Below, piece after piece: positions 26,536 through 35,110 of a stretch of DNA of 64,000 nt. The position numbers and the translations under genes were made by a program. The stretch is from NCBI GenBank assembly GCA_964390335.1, contig CAYMHU010000019.1, positions 1 through 64,000 of the forward strand. The letters are read 5' to 3'. Source of the DNA: Granulosicoccus sp964390335. GTDB taxonomy: Bacteria; Pseudomonadota; Gammaproteobacteria; Granulosicoccales; Granulosicoccaceae. Under the pieces are notes generated by a model. That model ran no database searches, was not told where the DNA came from, and worked only from the letters and a program-made list of their open reading frames with translations. Positions within the stretch are counted from its first letter, which is position 1, and each line of letters begins with the position of its first letter.

Positions 26536-28008
26536 TTACGAGTTCGCGTTGGCCGGTTGATTTTGTCCTTGTGGTCGGCGACGTTCACCTTGCTGACCAC
26601 CATCTTGTCTTCCTTGCCAGTTACCGTTACCGCGTTGCTGACCGGCAGCCGGTCTTTGACCATCTGGTCGTCGTTGTCCGGCCGGACGACCCTCATCAGC
26701 TTGTCCACGTCCCTCGCCACGCGCTTGTCCATCACCACGTTGTCCACCTTGACCACCACGTTGACCGCCGCCTGCCGGGCGTCCTTCACCAGCTGGCCTA
26801 CCGGCAGTGCCAGGCTGACCCTCGGCGCCGGGACGACCTGCGCCTCGTCGTCTTGGTGGTGGTTCAACACCGTCTACGGTGGCTCTGACGGGCGTGCCAT
26901 TAGTCACTGTGCTCATGGCAGTGGTCACCAACACGGCACCGGTTAATCCATCATCTTTAATAGCCGCTGTCTCATCATCAGCCCAAGCGATATTCACTTC
27001 GCGTCGTTCCAGTTGGCTTTGACCATTAACTAGCAGCACTTCCCGGTCCTCACGCACAGCGGCACGCGGAACAACAAATACATCATCCAATACACGGCCA
27101 GCTATTTTTGCATTAACAAACTGCCCTATACGTAACTGCGGTTTATCCTGCGCAAACGGTTCATCTATTCTGGCAATGATGTTTAATTGCTGGGTGCTTG
27201 CATCAACACCTTCTGCGCGAATCACTTTGCCGTTCCACACATGCGGTACACCACCTACGTTGGCATTGAGTTCTATTGACGGTAATTCTGCGTTTGATCC
27301 AGAGCCAGGTGTTGGTATATCAAGATACGTTAACTGCTTACTGCTTAATGGCAGTTTTACATCTACCGATGCCGTTGTATACAGCTGGCCAATGCGCGAA
27401 CCACGGCTCACGAATTGGCCCAGATCAACATTTTTTTCTAACACCCTGCCATCGAACGGTGCAATAAACCGGGTGCGTTCCAGATCAAGTTTTGCGCGTT
27501 CCACTTGGGCTCGAGCCGCATCCCGATTCGCCCGCGCAGCGGCAACCTGTGGTTGTCTTAAATTAAATGCATTGGCTTTGCGACCCAAACTTTGCCATTC
27601 GGCTTTGGCCAATTCAGCACGAGCAGCTTCCTCCTGCAACTGAGCCGACGCTTGCGCTAACGACGCCTGTGCCTGAGTTAATGCAATGGTGTAATCACGT
27701 TCATCTAACTGCAGCAGTACATCGCCTTTGTTGAACTCACCGCCCACAACAAACACATCTGAAATTGCCGTAATGCTGCCATTAACTTCTGATACCAGTG
27801 TGGTGAGTTGTGTTGGTTGCACCGTGCCCTGACTGCGCAACATGACCGGGTATTGGCTTTTGGATAGCGTTATGGCCTCGACGGCCTGCACTGTTGGAAA
27901 CGAGGGTCGGGTTCTAGGCTCCGGGCGGTTGTCGAAGACTTTTTTGGCGGCGAACACACAGCCAACAAGTATCAGTACCGGGATAAGAACCTTTAAAAAT
28001 AAATTCAT
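26536..28008 (-). CDS. RND periplasmic adaptor (membrane fusion protein) with a Gly/Arg/Gln-rich tail
   Basis: About 490 residues from ATG 28008; an in-frame TTG 36 bases upstream is less likely. The N-terminal membrane anchor (LFLKVLIPVLILVGCVFAAK) precedes the lipoyl/hairpin region (VMLRSQGTVQPTQLTTLVSE, then the alpha-hairpin rich in Ala/Gln/Glu) and the beta-barrel (RTRFIAPFDGRVLEKNVDLG). The last ~105 residues form a low-complexity tail of Gly, Arg, Gln, Pro and Ala (for example GGQRGGQGGQRGDGQARGEG), not usual for adaptors and probably disordered. The gene lies 45 bp upstream of the pump and is divergent from ygiQ. Confidence 0.92.
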   Translation of the reverse strand: MNLFLKVLIPVLILVGCVFAAKKVFDNRPEPRTRPSFPTVQAVEAITLSKSQYPVMLRSQGTVQPTQLTTLVSEVNGSITAISDVFVVGGEFNKGDVLLQLDERDYTIALTQAQASLAQASAQLQEEAARAELAKAEWQSLGRKANAFNLRQPQVAAARANRDAARAQVERAKLDLERTRFIAPFDGRVLEKNVDLGQFVSRGSRIGQLYTTASVDVKLPLSSKQLTYLDIPTPGSGSNAELPSIELNANVGGVPHVWNGKVIRAEGVDASTQQLNIIARIDEPFAQDKPQLRIGQFVNAKIAGRVLDDVFVVPRAAVREDREVLLVNGQSQLERREVNIAWADDETAAIKDDGLTGAVLVTTAMSTVTNGTPVRATVDGVEPPPRRRGAGRPGAEGQPGTAGRPAGEGRPAGGGQRGGQGGQRGDGQARGEGRGQADEGRPAGQRRPDGQRPAAGQQRGNGNWQGRQDGGQQGERRRPQGQNQPANANS

Positions 28009-28091
28009 CCAACTATCCAATGTTTGTGGCAGTTTTATGAGCAAACCGCCGCTTTGCGTTATTATACGAGCCTAATCTGAGACCAGTTTCC

Positions 28092-30302
28092 ATGCCCGAA
28101 CTCGCCAAACCCACTTCCAGGCCGCTATTTGATTATCCACCTTACTGGGCGGAATGCTACGGTCGATCGCCATTTTTGCCGATGAGTCGCACCGAAATGG
28201 ACGATTTAGGCTGGGATAGCTGCGACATTATCCTAGTAACAGGCGATGCTTATGTGGATAGCCCAAGCTTCGGTATGGCCATTGTGGGCCGTTTGCTTGA
28301 ATCCCACGGTTTTCGTGTTGGCATCATTTCCCAGCCGGATTGGCACAGTGCAGACGCTTTCACAGCCCTAGGCAAGCCCAATCTGTTTTTCGGTGTCACT
28401 GCCGGCAACATGGATTCCATGATTAACCGCTACACAGCCGATCGCAAAATTCGGTCCGATGATGCCTATTCTCCGGACAATGTTGGCGGAAAAAGGCCGG
28501 ATCGCAGCTCTATTGTGTATTCTCAGCGCTGCCGAGAAGCCTTTCATGACACACCTATCATTATAGGAGGTATTGAAGCCTCACTTAGGCGAATAGCACA
28601 TTACGACTATTGGCAAGACAGCGTGCGACGCTCCATCCTGGCTGACGCTCAGGCTGATTTGTTAGTTTATGGCAATGGAGAGCGTGCCATTGTGGACATT
28701 GCTCATGGCCTCGCAAGCGGTAGAACGTGTTCAGAACTGCACAATATTCGCGGTACCGCTTATCTAACCAATGATTTACCAAGCGACTGGACCATCATTG
28801 ACTCATCTAACGTAGACAAACCCGGCCGAGTGGAAAAATACACCAATCCGTATGAAGTTATACCCGAAGACGAAGCGGCCAGTTGCAATACCTCAACCAA
28901 CAATACCGGCGACAAAACCAATTCAGCAAATAACACATCGGTCGTGAAATTCATGAGCCGTGAGGAGCGGCAAGCCATTCGCCGAGGTGAGCGCGATCGA
29001 ACCGTTATCCGACTGCCATCGTTCGACGTCGTCAAAAATAATAAAGTATTGTATGCGCATGCGAACCGCGTGCTGCATCTTGAAACAAACCCGGGCAATG
29101 CGCGCGCGCTGGTTCAAAATCAAGGTAATGGTCAGAAGCTCTGGATAAACCCGCCACCCATTCCGCTGAGCACAGAAGAAATGGATTATGTGTTCGATCA
29201 GCCTTTTGCCCGAGTGCCACACCCGGCATACGGTGATGCACGCATCCCGGCGTATGAAATGATTCGCTTCTCTGTGAATATTATGCGCGGGTGTTTTGGT
29301 GGCTGTACATTTTGCTCTATCACCGAACACGAGGGCAGAGTCATTCAAAACCGTTCTGAGGATTCAATTATTAAAGAAATTGAATCCATGCGAGACACCG
29401 TACCCGGTTTTACGGGCGTTATTTCTGATCTTGGTGGCCCTACCGCTAATATGTATCGCATTGCGTGCAAATCAAAAGAAATTGAATCTAATTGCCGATT
29501 GCCATCATGCGTGTATCCGGATGTGTGTAGCAACCTAAACACCGATCACTCGTCATTAATTAAATTGTACAGACGCGCACGTGAACTGCCCGGGGTTAAG
29601 AAAGTATTGATCGCATCCGGCCTTCGGTATGATCTTGCCGTTAAATCGCCTGAGTATGTAGAAGAACTTGTTACACATCACGTAGGCGGGTATTTAAAAA
29701 TCGCACCCGAACATACCGAACGCGCACCACTGGATAAAATGATGAAACCGGGCATCGGTGCTTATGATGAATTTAAAGCGCTGTTTGAAAAGTTCAGTAA
29801 GAAGGCGGGCAAAGAACAATACTTAATCCCGTATTTTATTGCGGCCCACCCCGGCACCACAGACACAGACATGATGAATCTTGCCCTATGGCTGAAGAAA
29901 AACGGCTTCCGCGCCGACCAGGTGCAGAACTTCTACCCTTCCCCGATGGCCACTGCAACCACCATGTATTACACGGGCAAAAACCCGCTGAAACGCATCA
30001 AAAAAGACAGTGAAACAGTGGATGTGGCTAAGACGCCGGAACAACGAGCACTGCATAAAGCATTTTTACGCTATCACGACGCTAACAATTGGCCGCTACT
30101 GCGCGACGCTTTGCGCAATCTTGGCAGAACCGATCTTATTGGCAATGGTCCGCAACACTTAATACCCAGCTATCAACCGAAAACCGACGGCAGTTACAGC
30201 AGTGCGCGACGCAAGAACAGCACACCAGCTAAAAAACGTCAGCCCCGCAAAGGCGACATCTTGTCGCAACATACCGGCTTGCCACCAAGAAAAACCCAAT
30301 AA
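28092..30302 (+). CDS. ygiQ: YgiQ family radical SAM protein
   Basis: A 736-residue protein of the UPF0313/YgiQ radical SAM family. The N-terminal cobalamin-binding-like region (YWAECYGRSPFLPMSRTEMD and ILVTGDAYVDSPSFG) is followed by the radical SAM core with the [4Fe-4S]-binding CxxxCxxC (Cys401, Cys405, Cys408 in RGCFGGCTFC). The C-terminal region includes YFIAAHPGTTDTDMMNLA and a basic tail. The reaction is unknown. Full length for the family. Divergent from the RND adaptor gene, with a short shared promoter region. Confidence 0.95.
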   Translation: MPELAKPTSRPLFDYPPYWAECYGRSPFLPMSRTEMDDLGWDSCDIILVTGDAYVDSPSFGMAIVGRLLESHGFRVGIISQPDWHSADAFTALGKPNLFFGVTAGNMDSMINRYTADRKIRSDDAYSPDNVGGKRPDRSSIVYSQRCREAFHDTPIIIGGIEASLRRIAHYDYWQDSVRRSILADAQADLLVYGNGERAIVDIAHGLASGRTCSELHNIRGTAYLTNDLPSDWTIIDSSNVDKPGRVEKYTNPYEVIPEDEAASCNTSTNNTGDKTNSANNTSVVKFMSREERQAIRRGERDRTVIRLPSFDVVKNNKVLYAHANRVLHLETNPGNARALVQNQGNGQKLWINPPPIPLSTEEMDYVFDQPFARVPHPAYGDARIPAYEMIRFSVNIMRGCFGGCTFCSITEHEGRVIQNRSEDSIIKEIESMRDTVPGFTGVISDLGGPTANMYRIACKSKEIESNCRLPSCVYPDVCSNLNTDHSSLIKLYRRARELPGVKKVLIASGLRYDLAVKSPEYVEELVTHHVGGYLKIAPEHTERAPLDKMMKPGIGAYDEFKALFEKFSKKAGKEQYLIPYFIAAHPGTTDTDMMNLALWLKKNGFRADQVQNFYPSPMATATTMYYTGKNPLKRIKKDSETVDVAKTPEQRALHKAFLRYHDANNWPLLRDALRNLGRTDLIGNGPQHLIPSYQPKTDGSYSSARRKNSTPAKKRQPRKGDILSQHTGLPPRKTQ

Positions 30303-30319
30303 CACCTTAAGAAAACTGT

Positions 30320-30347
30320 ATCGCCTGCCAGAATAACGGTAGGCGAT
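30320..30347. terminator. Stem-loop between the convergent ygiQ and DUF2059 genes
   Basis: ATCGCCTGCC (30320-30329) pairs with GGTAGGCGAT (30338-30347) with one G-T pair and an 8-base loop, 18 bp after the ygiQ stop. It is probably a transcription end or mRNA-stabilising hairpin shared by convergent genes. There is no clear U-run on either side, so intrinsic termination is not assured. Confidence 0.5.
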
Positions 30348-30366
30348 CGCGTGAGACGTTGATAAT

Positions 30367-31272
30367 CTAAATTTCTACTTTCTCGGGCTCCACCGCTTCC
30401 AGCATATCTGCCAATCGTTGTCCTAATTCCTGACTCGCATTAAACAGCGCTGTTTGAATACTGAGGTTTACGGCATTAACAAACTTCTGCCCGGCCACAC
30501 TGGCAAGCTCTCTCTCCAGAACCAATAACTCAGCATCTGAAAACGACTGGTACATATACAACAACAGCGCCTGCGATTGTTTACGGTACAGCGCGTATAA
30601 ATCCGGTTTCTGCTGTTCGGCCATGGCTAACAACTGTTCGATGCTAAGTTGCCGCTCCGGTGGCAGCGCCTGCGACAAACTCACATTAAACGCTACTTGC
30701 ATGCTGGTCATCATATCCACTGCAGAAGTCGTTGTTTGCATGGTCTTATCCAATTGCCGGATGAGTTGCAGGCGTTGAGGATCGATACTGTCGATTTCCA
30801 GTGTTTGTTGATACAGCACAAACTCACTGCCCGACGTTAATAGCGAATAATCCAGCTCCGCTTGTTTTATACGATGGCCTAACGGCGACTCATACCATCG
30901 AATCAATTGGTCTCGCTCATGCGCATTGAGTTGATGACGTAATTGCGATAACAACTGACGATTAAATTTATCTTCAGTAAACGATTGACCAAGCGCATCA
31001 CGTAGCTCAACGATATTGAGGGTTTCAAACAAGGTTGGCAACTGCCCTGCGTCCAAAATGGTTTCAAATGCCGCAATGGTACTGTTTGGAATCCGTCGAA
31101 TTTGTTCGCTCATGCCGGACAGTGCTGCAAGGTCTTGTTCGGTGTTACCGATTTGCACACTGGCAAAGCTACTTAAACTGATTAAAGTGGTCAATCCGAA
31201 TACGAGGCACCGGATATAGCACTGAGCTTCTCTTGGTAGGCAGGCAGAAAACATACGTGAACCGTTAATCAT
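30367..31272 (-). CDS. DUF2059 domain exported protein
   Basis: About 301 residues with an N-terminal hydrophobic stretch (CLVFGLTTLISLSSFASVQIG) that is a probable signal peptide. The body is mostly helical, with the DUF2059 features in LIRWYESPLGHRIKQAE (the conserved FYxSPxGxK-like phrase) and a second copy-like helical half. Such proteins are periplasmic and uncharacterised. The longest frame begins at TTG 31290. ATG 31272 or ATG 31254 are more plausible; the latter gives a shorter leader. Confidence 0.78.
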   Translation of the reverse strand: MINGSRMFSACLPREAQCYIRCLVFGLTTLISLSSFASVQIGNTEQDLAALSGMSEQIRRIPNSTIAAFETILDAGQLPTLFETLNIVELRDALGQSFTEDKFNRQLLSQLRHQLNAHERDQLIRWYESPLGHRIKQAELDYSLLTSGSEFVLYQQTLEIDSIDPQRLQLIRQLDKTMQTTTSAVDMMTSMQVAFNVSLSQALPPERQLSIEQLLAMAEQQKPDLYALYRKQSQALLLYMYQSFSDAELLVLERELASVAGQKFVNAVNLSIQTALFNASQELGQRLADMLEAVEPEKVEI

Positions 31273-31328
31273 TTGTCTTGGTGCTAACAAGACTAACGGC
31301 GATTGGGATCACTTAGCTAGGAAACACG

Positions 31329-31371
31329 CACAACACTGTGCGCCAAGCGCGTTTGGTTACACGGTGTTGTG
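31329..31371. repeat. Imperfect inverted repeat upstream of the DUF2059 gene
   Basis: CACAACACTGTG at 31329-31340 faces CACGGTGTTGTG at 31360-31371, and a small GCGC/GCGC stem lies inside. This could form a long hairpin in the SDR-DUF2059 spacer, either as a terminator of the SDR transcript without a U-run or as a protein-binding site. Confidence 0.4.
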
Positions 31372-31415
31372 GAACCGTTCACATTGAAATCGATATAACC
31401 TGGAAATCATTCGAA

Positions 31416-32192
31416 CTAGAACGCACTGTAGTACGCACCACCATCAATTAGCAAACTTTGGCCGGTGATGTATCCGGCGTGCGCACTGCATAAAAACGCG
31501 CACGCTGCACCAAACTCATCTGGTTCACCAAATCGTTTTGCTGGAATGGTTGCGGCACGATTCGCCGCTAAGGTTTCAACAGATTCACCGGTTTTCTTGG
31601 ATGAAAATGTAAACCCGTTGCGCAGTCGATCGGTATTAAACGCACCCGGCAAAATATGATTGATGGTTACACCCGACCCGGCGACATCACGTGCAACACC
31701 TGCTAGAAACGCAGTAAGACCGGCTCGAGCACCGCTCGATAAATCAAGCCCGCTGATGGGCTTCTTGACAGACATGGACGTGATGTTAACGATACGACCA
31801 AATTCACGTTCAATCATGCCATCGACGCACGATTGTATCAGCTCAATAGGGGTAACCATATTTTGCTTGACTCCTTCCACCATCGCGTCCCTGTCAAGGT
31901 TGCGAAAATCGCTGAACGGAGGTCCACCATTGTTGTTAACTAAAATATCAGGGTTTGGACATGCGGCAAGCAAAGCTGCTTGACCCTCTTTCGTTCCAAC
32001 ATCTGCGAGTACTGCGTTAACCTGACCACCGGCATCAGCAATGGATTTGCGTGTTGCTTCTACGTTTTTCGCATCGCGACCGTTAATAGTAACAACAACC
32101 CCGGCAGCGGCCAGAGCTTCTGCACATGCTCGTCCAAGTCCACGACTAGACGCACAGACGATTGCTGATTTACCTGCAATTCCTAAATCCAT
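31416..32192 (-). CDS. SDR-family protein lacking the catalytic Tyr/Lys
   Basis: A 258-residue Rossmann-fold protein of the short-chain dehydrogenase family. The cofactor loop is ASSRGLGRACAEAL, the adenine-ring motif region reads LVNNNGGPP and the catalytic-serine region reads ITSMS (Ser139). At the place of the YxxxK pair the sequence is SSGAR (Ser152, Arg156), so both key residues are replaced while the surrounding helix is kept. The C-terminal LIDGGAY is typical of FabG-like SDRs. It may bind NAD(P) without normal dehydrogenase chemistry, or act on an atypical substrate. Annotations as 3-oxoacyl-ACP reductase would be unsafe. Confidence 0.85.
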   Translation of the reverse strand: MDLGIAGKSAIVCASSRGLGRACAEALAAAGVVVTINGRDAKNVEATRKSIADAGGQVNAVLADVGTKEGQAALLAACPNPDILVNNNGGPPFSDFRNLDRDAMVEGVKQNMVTPIELIQSCVDGMIEREFGRIVNITSMSVKKPISGLDLSSGARAGLTAFLAGVARDVAGSGVTINHILPGAFNTDRLRNGFTFSSKKTGESVETLAANRAATIPAKRFGEPDEFGAACAFLCSAHAGYITGQSLLIDGGAYYSAF

Positions 32193-32214
32193 GAAGCTTC
32201 AATACCGTATAAAT

Positions 32215-32255
32215 AAAAAAACCCTTAGCCCCAACAAATTGCTTTGGGCTAAGGG
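32215..32255 (-). terminator. Rho-independent terminator of the small secreted protein gene
   Basis: On the minus strand a 10-bp perfect stem (CCCTTAGCCC/GGGCTAAGGG, 32255-32246 with 32231-32222) with a 14-base loop is followed by seven Ts (32221-32215). It ends the transcript of the small gene at 32300-32524 before the SDR gene. Confidence 0.88.
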
Positions 32256-32299
32256 CATGTACGTTGTAACGAGATTAAAAACGCGGGAGGCGTTCCTAA

Positions 32300-32524
32300 T
32301 TAGTTATGGATAACCAGTCCCGGTACGTCTTGCTTTTCGAGCTTTTTCTTTTTCAACAGCGCCAGTCTTTCCTCTTCTGTAAGCTCTGATGCCATCAATG
32401 GCAATTTATCCGCGTCTGCATTAGCTTGTACCGCGCCATGCCCGTACTGGCAATTGCCTCCTGCCCATGCCGACCCAGCCAACAAGCTTGCCGATGCTGC
32501 CGCGATGATCAATGCTGATTTCAT
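32300..32524 (-). CDS. Small secreted protein, function unknown
   Basis: A 74-residue preprotein. The signal peptide (SALIIAAASASLLAGSAWA) is followed by a mature part of about 53 residues with GGNCQYGHGAV, an acidic middle and a charged helical segment (ELTEEERLALLKKKKLEKQD). The start is ATG 32524 with a GAGG ribosome site 6-9 bases upstream. The mature protein has a single cysteine. A strong terminator follows. It sits just downstream of a decayed 5'-nucleotidase gene. Family unassigned. Confidence 0.72.
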   Translation of the reverse strand: MKSALIIAAASASLLAGSAWAGGNCQYGHGAVQANADADKLPLMASELTEEERLALLKKKKLEKQDVPGLVIHN

Positions 32525-32599
32525 ATGAACCTCGAGTTCGTGTAGAGGAACCATAGTTATCGCACATAAGTGCTCGATAGACAAGCCTGCAATATATTG

Positions 32600-33073
32600 C
32601 CAACGGTTGCCACTCCCCTGCGTTCATAACTTGCACATCGGTAATGCGCCCGTCTTCTGGTGCTTTATTCGCATCCCAGGTGTACTTCAAACCAGCAACC
32701 TGCGCGAATCGACCAGCACCTTCTTCAACTTGGCTTACGCTGTTTTCCAGCGCCGCTAATAAACCCGCGCTAGCATGGCATCAGCAACAAGATTATCCAG
32801 AGCGCATTCTTCAACACGGCAAACATCCCGATTATCTTCAATCATTGCCGCTGACTCGGCAACCACTTTGTTGCGAATAGCATCCAGCGGTTTTGCCAAT
32901 TCTGCCACGCGCGCAACGATCTCCGTGTTTTCTGGAACAGAACCGTCAATCAGAATGGGCTCAACACGAGAGTGAAAGTCGTTGGTATGCAATATGGTCA
33001 GGCTGGTGTTTGCGCCGACCGAAGTCGAAACCATTACAGCGCCTAGCAGCCAGCTTGTTGAAATGATTTTCAT
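32600..33073 (-). pseudogene. Degenerate 5'-nucleotidase (UshA-like) gene with internal deletions
   Basis: The start (ATG 33073, GGAG site) gives a signal peptide and the metallophosphatase opening LTILHTNDFHSRVEPI. The frame then jumps straight to the start of the 5'-nucleotidase C-terminal domain (VVAESAAMIEDN and CALDNLVADAMLAR), so nearly all of the catalytic domain is missing. A stop follows. In another frame the sequence resumes with ALENSVSQVEEGAGRFAQV and GLKYTWD, which lie much later in the family, then ends near 32600. Two large deletions and a frameshift mark a dead gene. Confidence 0.85.
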
Positions 33074-33179
33074 GGAGAATCTCCGAGGCAATGAATTGAT
33101 CAAACCCATCGCCTACCAGAGAGGGCAGCCCAAACGCGATAGCAACTTCAGACGTGAAGTCGATGTACACTAAGGCTCT

Positions 33180-33506
33180 ATGCAGAAATTAGCTAAATTT
33201 AACATCGGCCAGGTAGTGCGGCATCGGGTATACCCGTTCAGGGGCCTCATCTTCGATGTCGATCCCATCTACAACAACACTGATCAGTGGTACGAAAGCA
33301 TTCCCAAGGAAATTCGGCCTCACAAAAACCAGCCGTTTTATCACTTATATGCACAGAATGATCAGACCGTGTACGAAGCGTATGTGTCTGAGCAGAATTT
33401 ATTGTTGGACGATAGCGACGAAACGCTACGCCACCCGGCGATTGCCAAAGAGTTTGTTAAATGTGATTCGGGCGTATACAAGCCCATAAATTTACTGCGC
33501 CACTGA
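33180..33506 (+). CDS. hspQ: Heat shock protein HspQ
   Basis: A 108-residue protein matching HspQ over its full length: KFNIGQVVRHRVYPFRGLIFDVDP (the family's opening), then HKNQPFYHLYAQNDQTVYEAYVSEQNL. HspQ is a small beta-barrel protein that binds hemimethylated DNA in some reports and modulates Lon-dependent protein turnover. The 3' end is intact and its stop codon lies inside the first unit of a 17-bp tandem repeat. It is divergent from the broken 5'-nucleotidase. Confidence 0.95.
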   Translation: MQKLAKFNIGQVVRHRVYPFRGLIFDVDPIYNNTDQWYESIPKEIRPHKNQPFYHLYAQNDQTVYEAYVSEQNLLLDDSDETLRHPAIAKEFVKCDSGVYKPINLLRH

Positions 33507-33706
33507 GTCTGCTTCGCCACTGAGTCTGCTNNNNNNNNNNNNNNNNNNNNNNNNNNNNNNNNNNNNNNNNNNNNNNNNNNNNNNNNNNNNNNNNNNNNNN
33601 NNNNNNNNNNNNNNNNNNNNNNNNNNNNNNATACAAGCCCATAAATTTACTGCGCCACTGAGTCTGCTTCGCCACTGAGTCTGCTTCGCCACTGAGTCTG
33701 CTGCGG
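33501..33706. repeat. 17-bp tandem repeat between convergent genes, across a scaffold gap
   Basis: The unit CACTGAGTCTGCTTCGC is seen at 33501-33517 plus a partial copy before the gap, and at 33656-33672, 33673-33689 and (last four bases changed) 33690-33706 after it. The first copy includes the hspQ stop codon. True copy number is unknown because the assembly broke here. At least three copies are certain. Confidence 0.88.
33531..33630. other. Scaffold gap (100 N) flanked by identical 55-base ends
   Basis: The 55 bases before the Ns (33476-33530) equal the 55 bases after them (33631-33685). This is the signature of two contigs overlapping by one k-mer. Real sequence between them is either nothing (merge the two ends) or extra 17-bp repeat units. 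Confidence 0.85.
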
Positions 33707-33709
33707 CGC

Positions 33710-34867
33710 TTATCCCTGCTTGCGACGATGACTAACGACTACTCCGCGCGACGGCATCTTATCAAAATGCTTATTCGCCCAACATCCTTCGCTGAGTACT
33801 TTATGGGCGTCTACACCAACCAACACCAGCTCTTCTTTAACACGCTCCGCTCGTTGAGTCGCTAAGTAGGCGTTGCCGTTCTTTAGTGTGGTTTTACCAT
33901 GTGAACAACCAATCACTGAAATGATGTCGGTAGATGGATTAAAACGATCTTCCAACTGTCGAATTAACACTTTGTTTGTCTTGCCCATAATTAGCGAATC
34001 ATTGGGAAACAGCAATATATGCTTATCTAGCTCGCTGTAGTCTTGCATTTGTTGTTGGTATATCGATACGCGAGTTTCGTACATATTAGGCACTTTTGCA
34101 TAATCGTTTCCGTTTGAATTATCGACCGACGAACGTGCAACGATTTTAACTTCATCGGATTTAACCGAGCTGGCCTTGGCCACAATCGTATTCGCTGACT
34201 GCGCCGCTAACACAGGTTGTTTGATGGATTGCTTAATCGGCGCCTGTACAACGGGAACCGCACTTATTTCAATCATGCTTGAATCTTCATCCAATTCGTC
34301 GCGCTTCACGATAGTGCGGGCTATATCGTTTGTCTCAACCGGTGTTAGAAAAATAGAATTATCCATAACCACTTGATCGGCAGTAGCGCCCAACACATAC
34401 ATACTCGAAACCGGTTTGATGGTGATTGAATCCACTTCGTACGAACGCTTCAGCTTGACCTGACCGGAAGACACATAAAACGTAAATACCGGATTACCGG
34501 ATAGCGAAGAGGAACCGTCTCGATTCACATCGTACTCAAGCCAGTTCGACGACTGCTTGTTACCGACTCTTAAATCGTAACCCGCATTCTGCAATGCCAA
34601 CAGCAACAAAGAACCGAAGCGACTTGAAGGCTTCGCCGTACTGATGATGGTGTTGTTCGGGTCTAGCTCCGGAAGTTGAACCATGATGGTTGCAAAATCC
34701 GCGGCTATGAGTTTGGAGCGGCTGAAATTACCGGTCAGATCGCTGGACTCCGACACTGTCGGAGACACTGTCTGGGATTGCGGCTCTCCTGCCTGCTTTT
34801 TGAGCATTGAGACGCTCGAGCACGCGCTGAGACTGACCACCATGGCTGGAATAATGAGTCGAATCAC
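33710..34867 (-). CDS. OmpA-like C-terminal domain lipoprotein
   Basis: A 385-residue lipoprotein. The start is GTG 34867, giving IRLIIPAMVVSLSAC with lipobox LSAC (Cys about 16). The N-terminal ~180 residues are a soluble domain (LELDP-like repeats, LLLLALQNAGYDLRVGN). The middle is Val/Ser-rich. The C-terminal ~110 residues look like an OmpA/MotB-type peptidoglycan-binding domain (DIISVIGCSHGKTTLKNG, then QRAERVKEELVLVGVDAHKV). It probably anchors the outer membrane to the cell wall or belongs to a secretion or conjugation-like assembly. No partner genes are visible. Confidence 0.68.
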   Translation of the reverse strand: MIRLIIPAMVVSLSACSSVSMLKKQAGEPQSQTVSPTVSESSDLTGNFSRSKLIAADFATIMVQLPELDPNNTIISTAKPSSRFGSLLLLALQNAGYDLRVGNKQSSNWLEYDVNRDGSSSLSGNPVFTFYVSSGQVKLKRSYEVDSITIKPVSSMYVLGATADQVVMDNSIFLTPVETNDIARTIVKRDELDEDSSMIEISAVPVVQAPIKQSIKQPVLAAQSANTIVAKASSVKSDEVKIVARSSVDNSNGNDYAKVPNMYETRVSIYQQQMQDYSELDKHILLFPNDSLIMGKTNKVLIRQLEDRFNPSTDIISVIGCSHGKTTLKNGNAYLATQRAERVKEELVLVGVDAHKVLSEGCWANKHFDKMPSRGVVVSHRRKQG

Positions 34868-35110
34868 GGCGATTTCCTTTTGTATGTGTTTGTTAAATGA
34901 CCACTACGCCCGCTACGAGTATGAGCCAATACTGCGATTCAGACTCATGAACCGCTCACAATAACAGCAACTGATCAGCACAAAAACTGGCGAAAAGTAT
35001 GGGTGGAACACCCTGTTAAGGGCGGGATTGAAAAACTATTTCGCACACAGGGTTGTGCGATGCGAACCAGTCGACCTAAAATTGGGACTTGCGAACCAAA
35101 CTGACCTCCC

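Noticed and set aside
26521..26946. Long plus-strand frames opposite the adaptor tail
   Set aside because: They are antisense shadows of the GC-rich Gly/Arg/Gln coding repeats of the RND adaptor.
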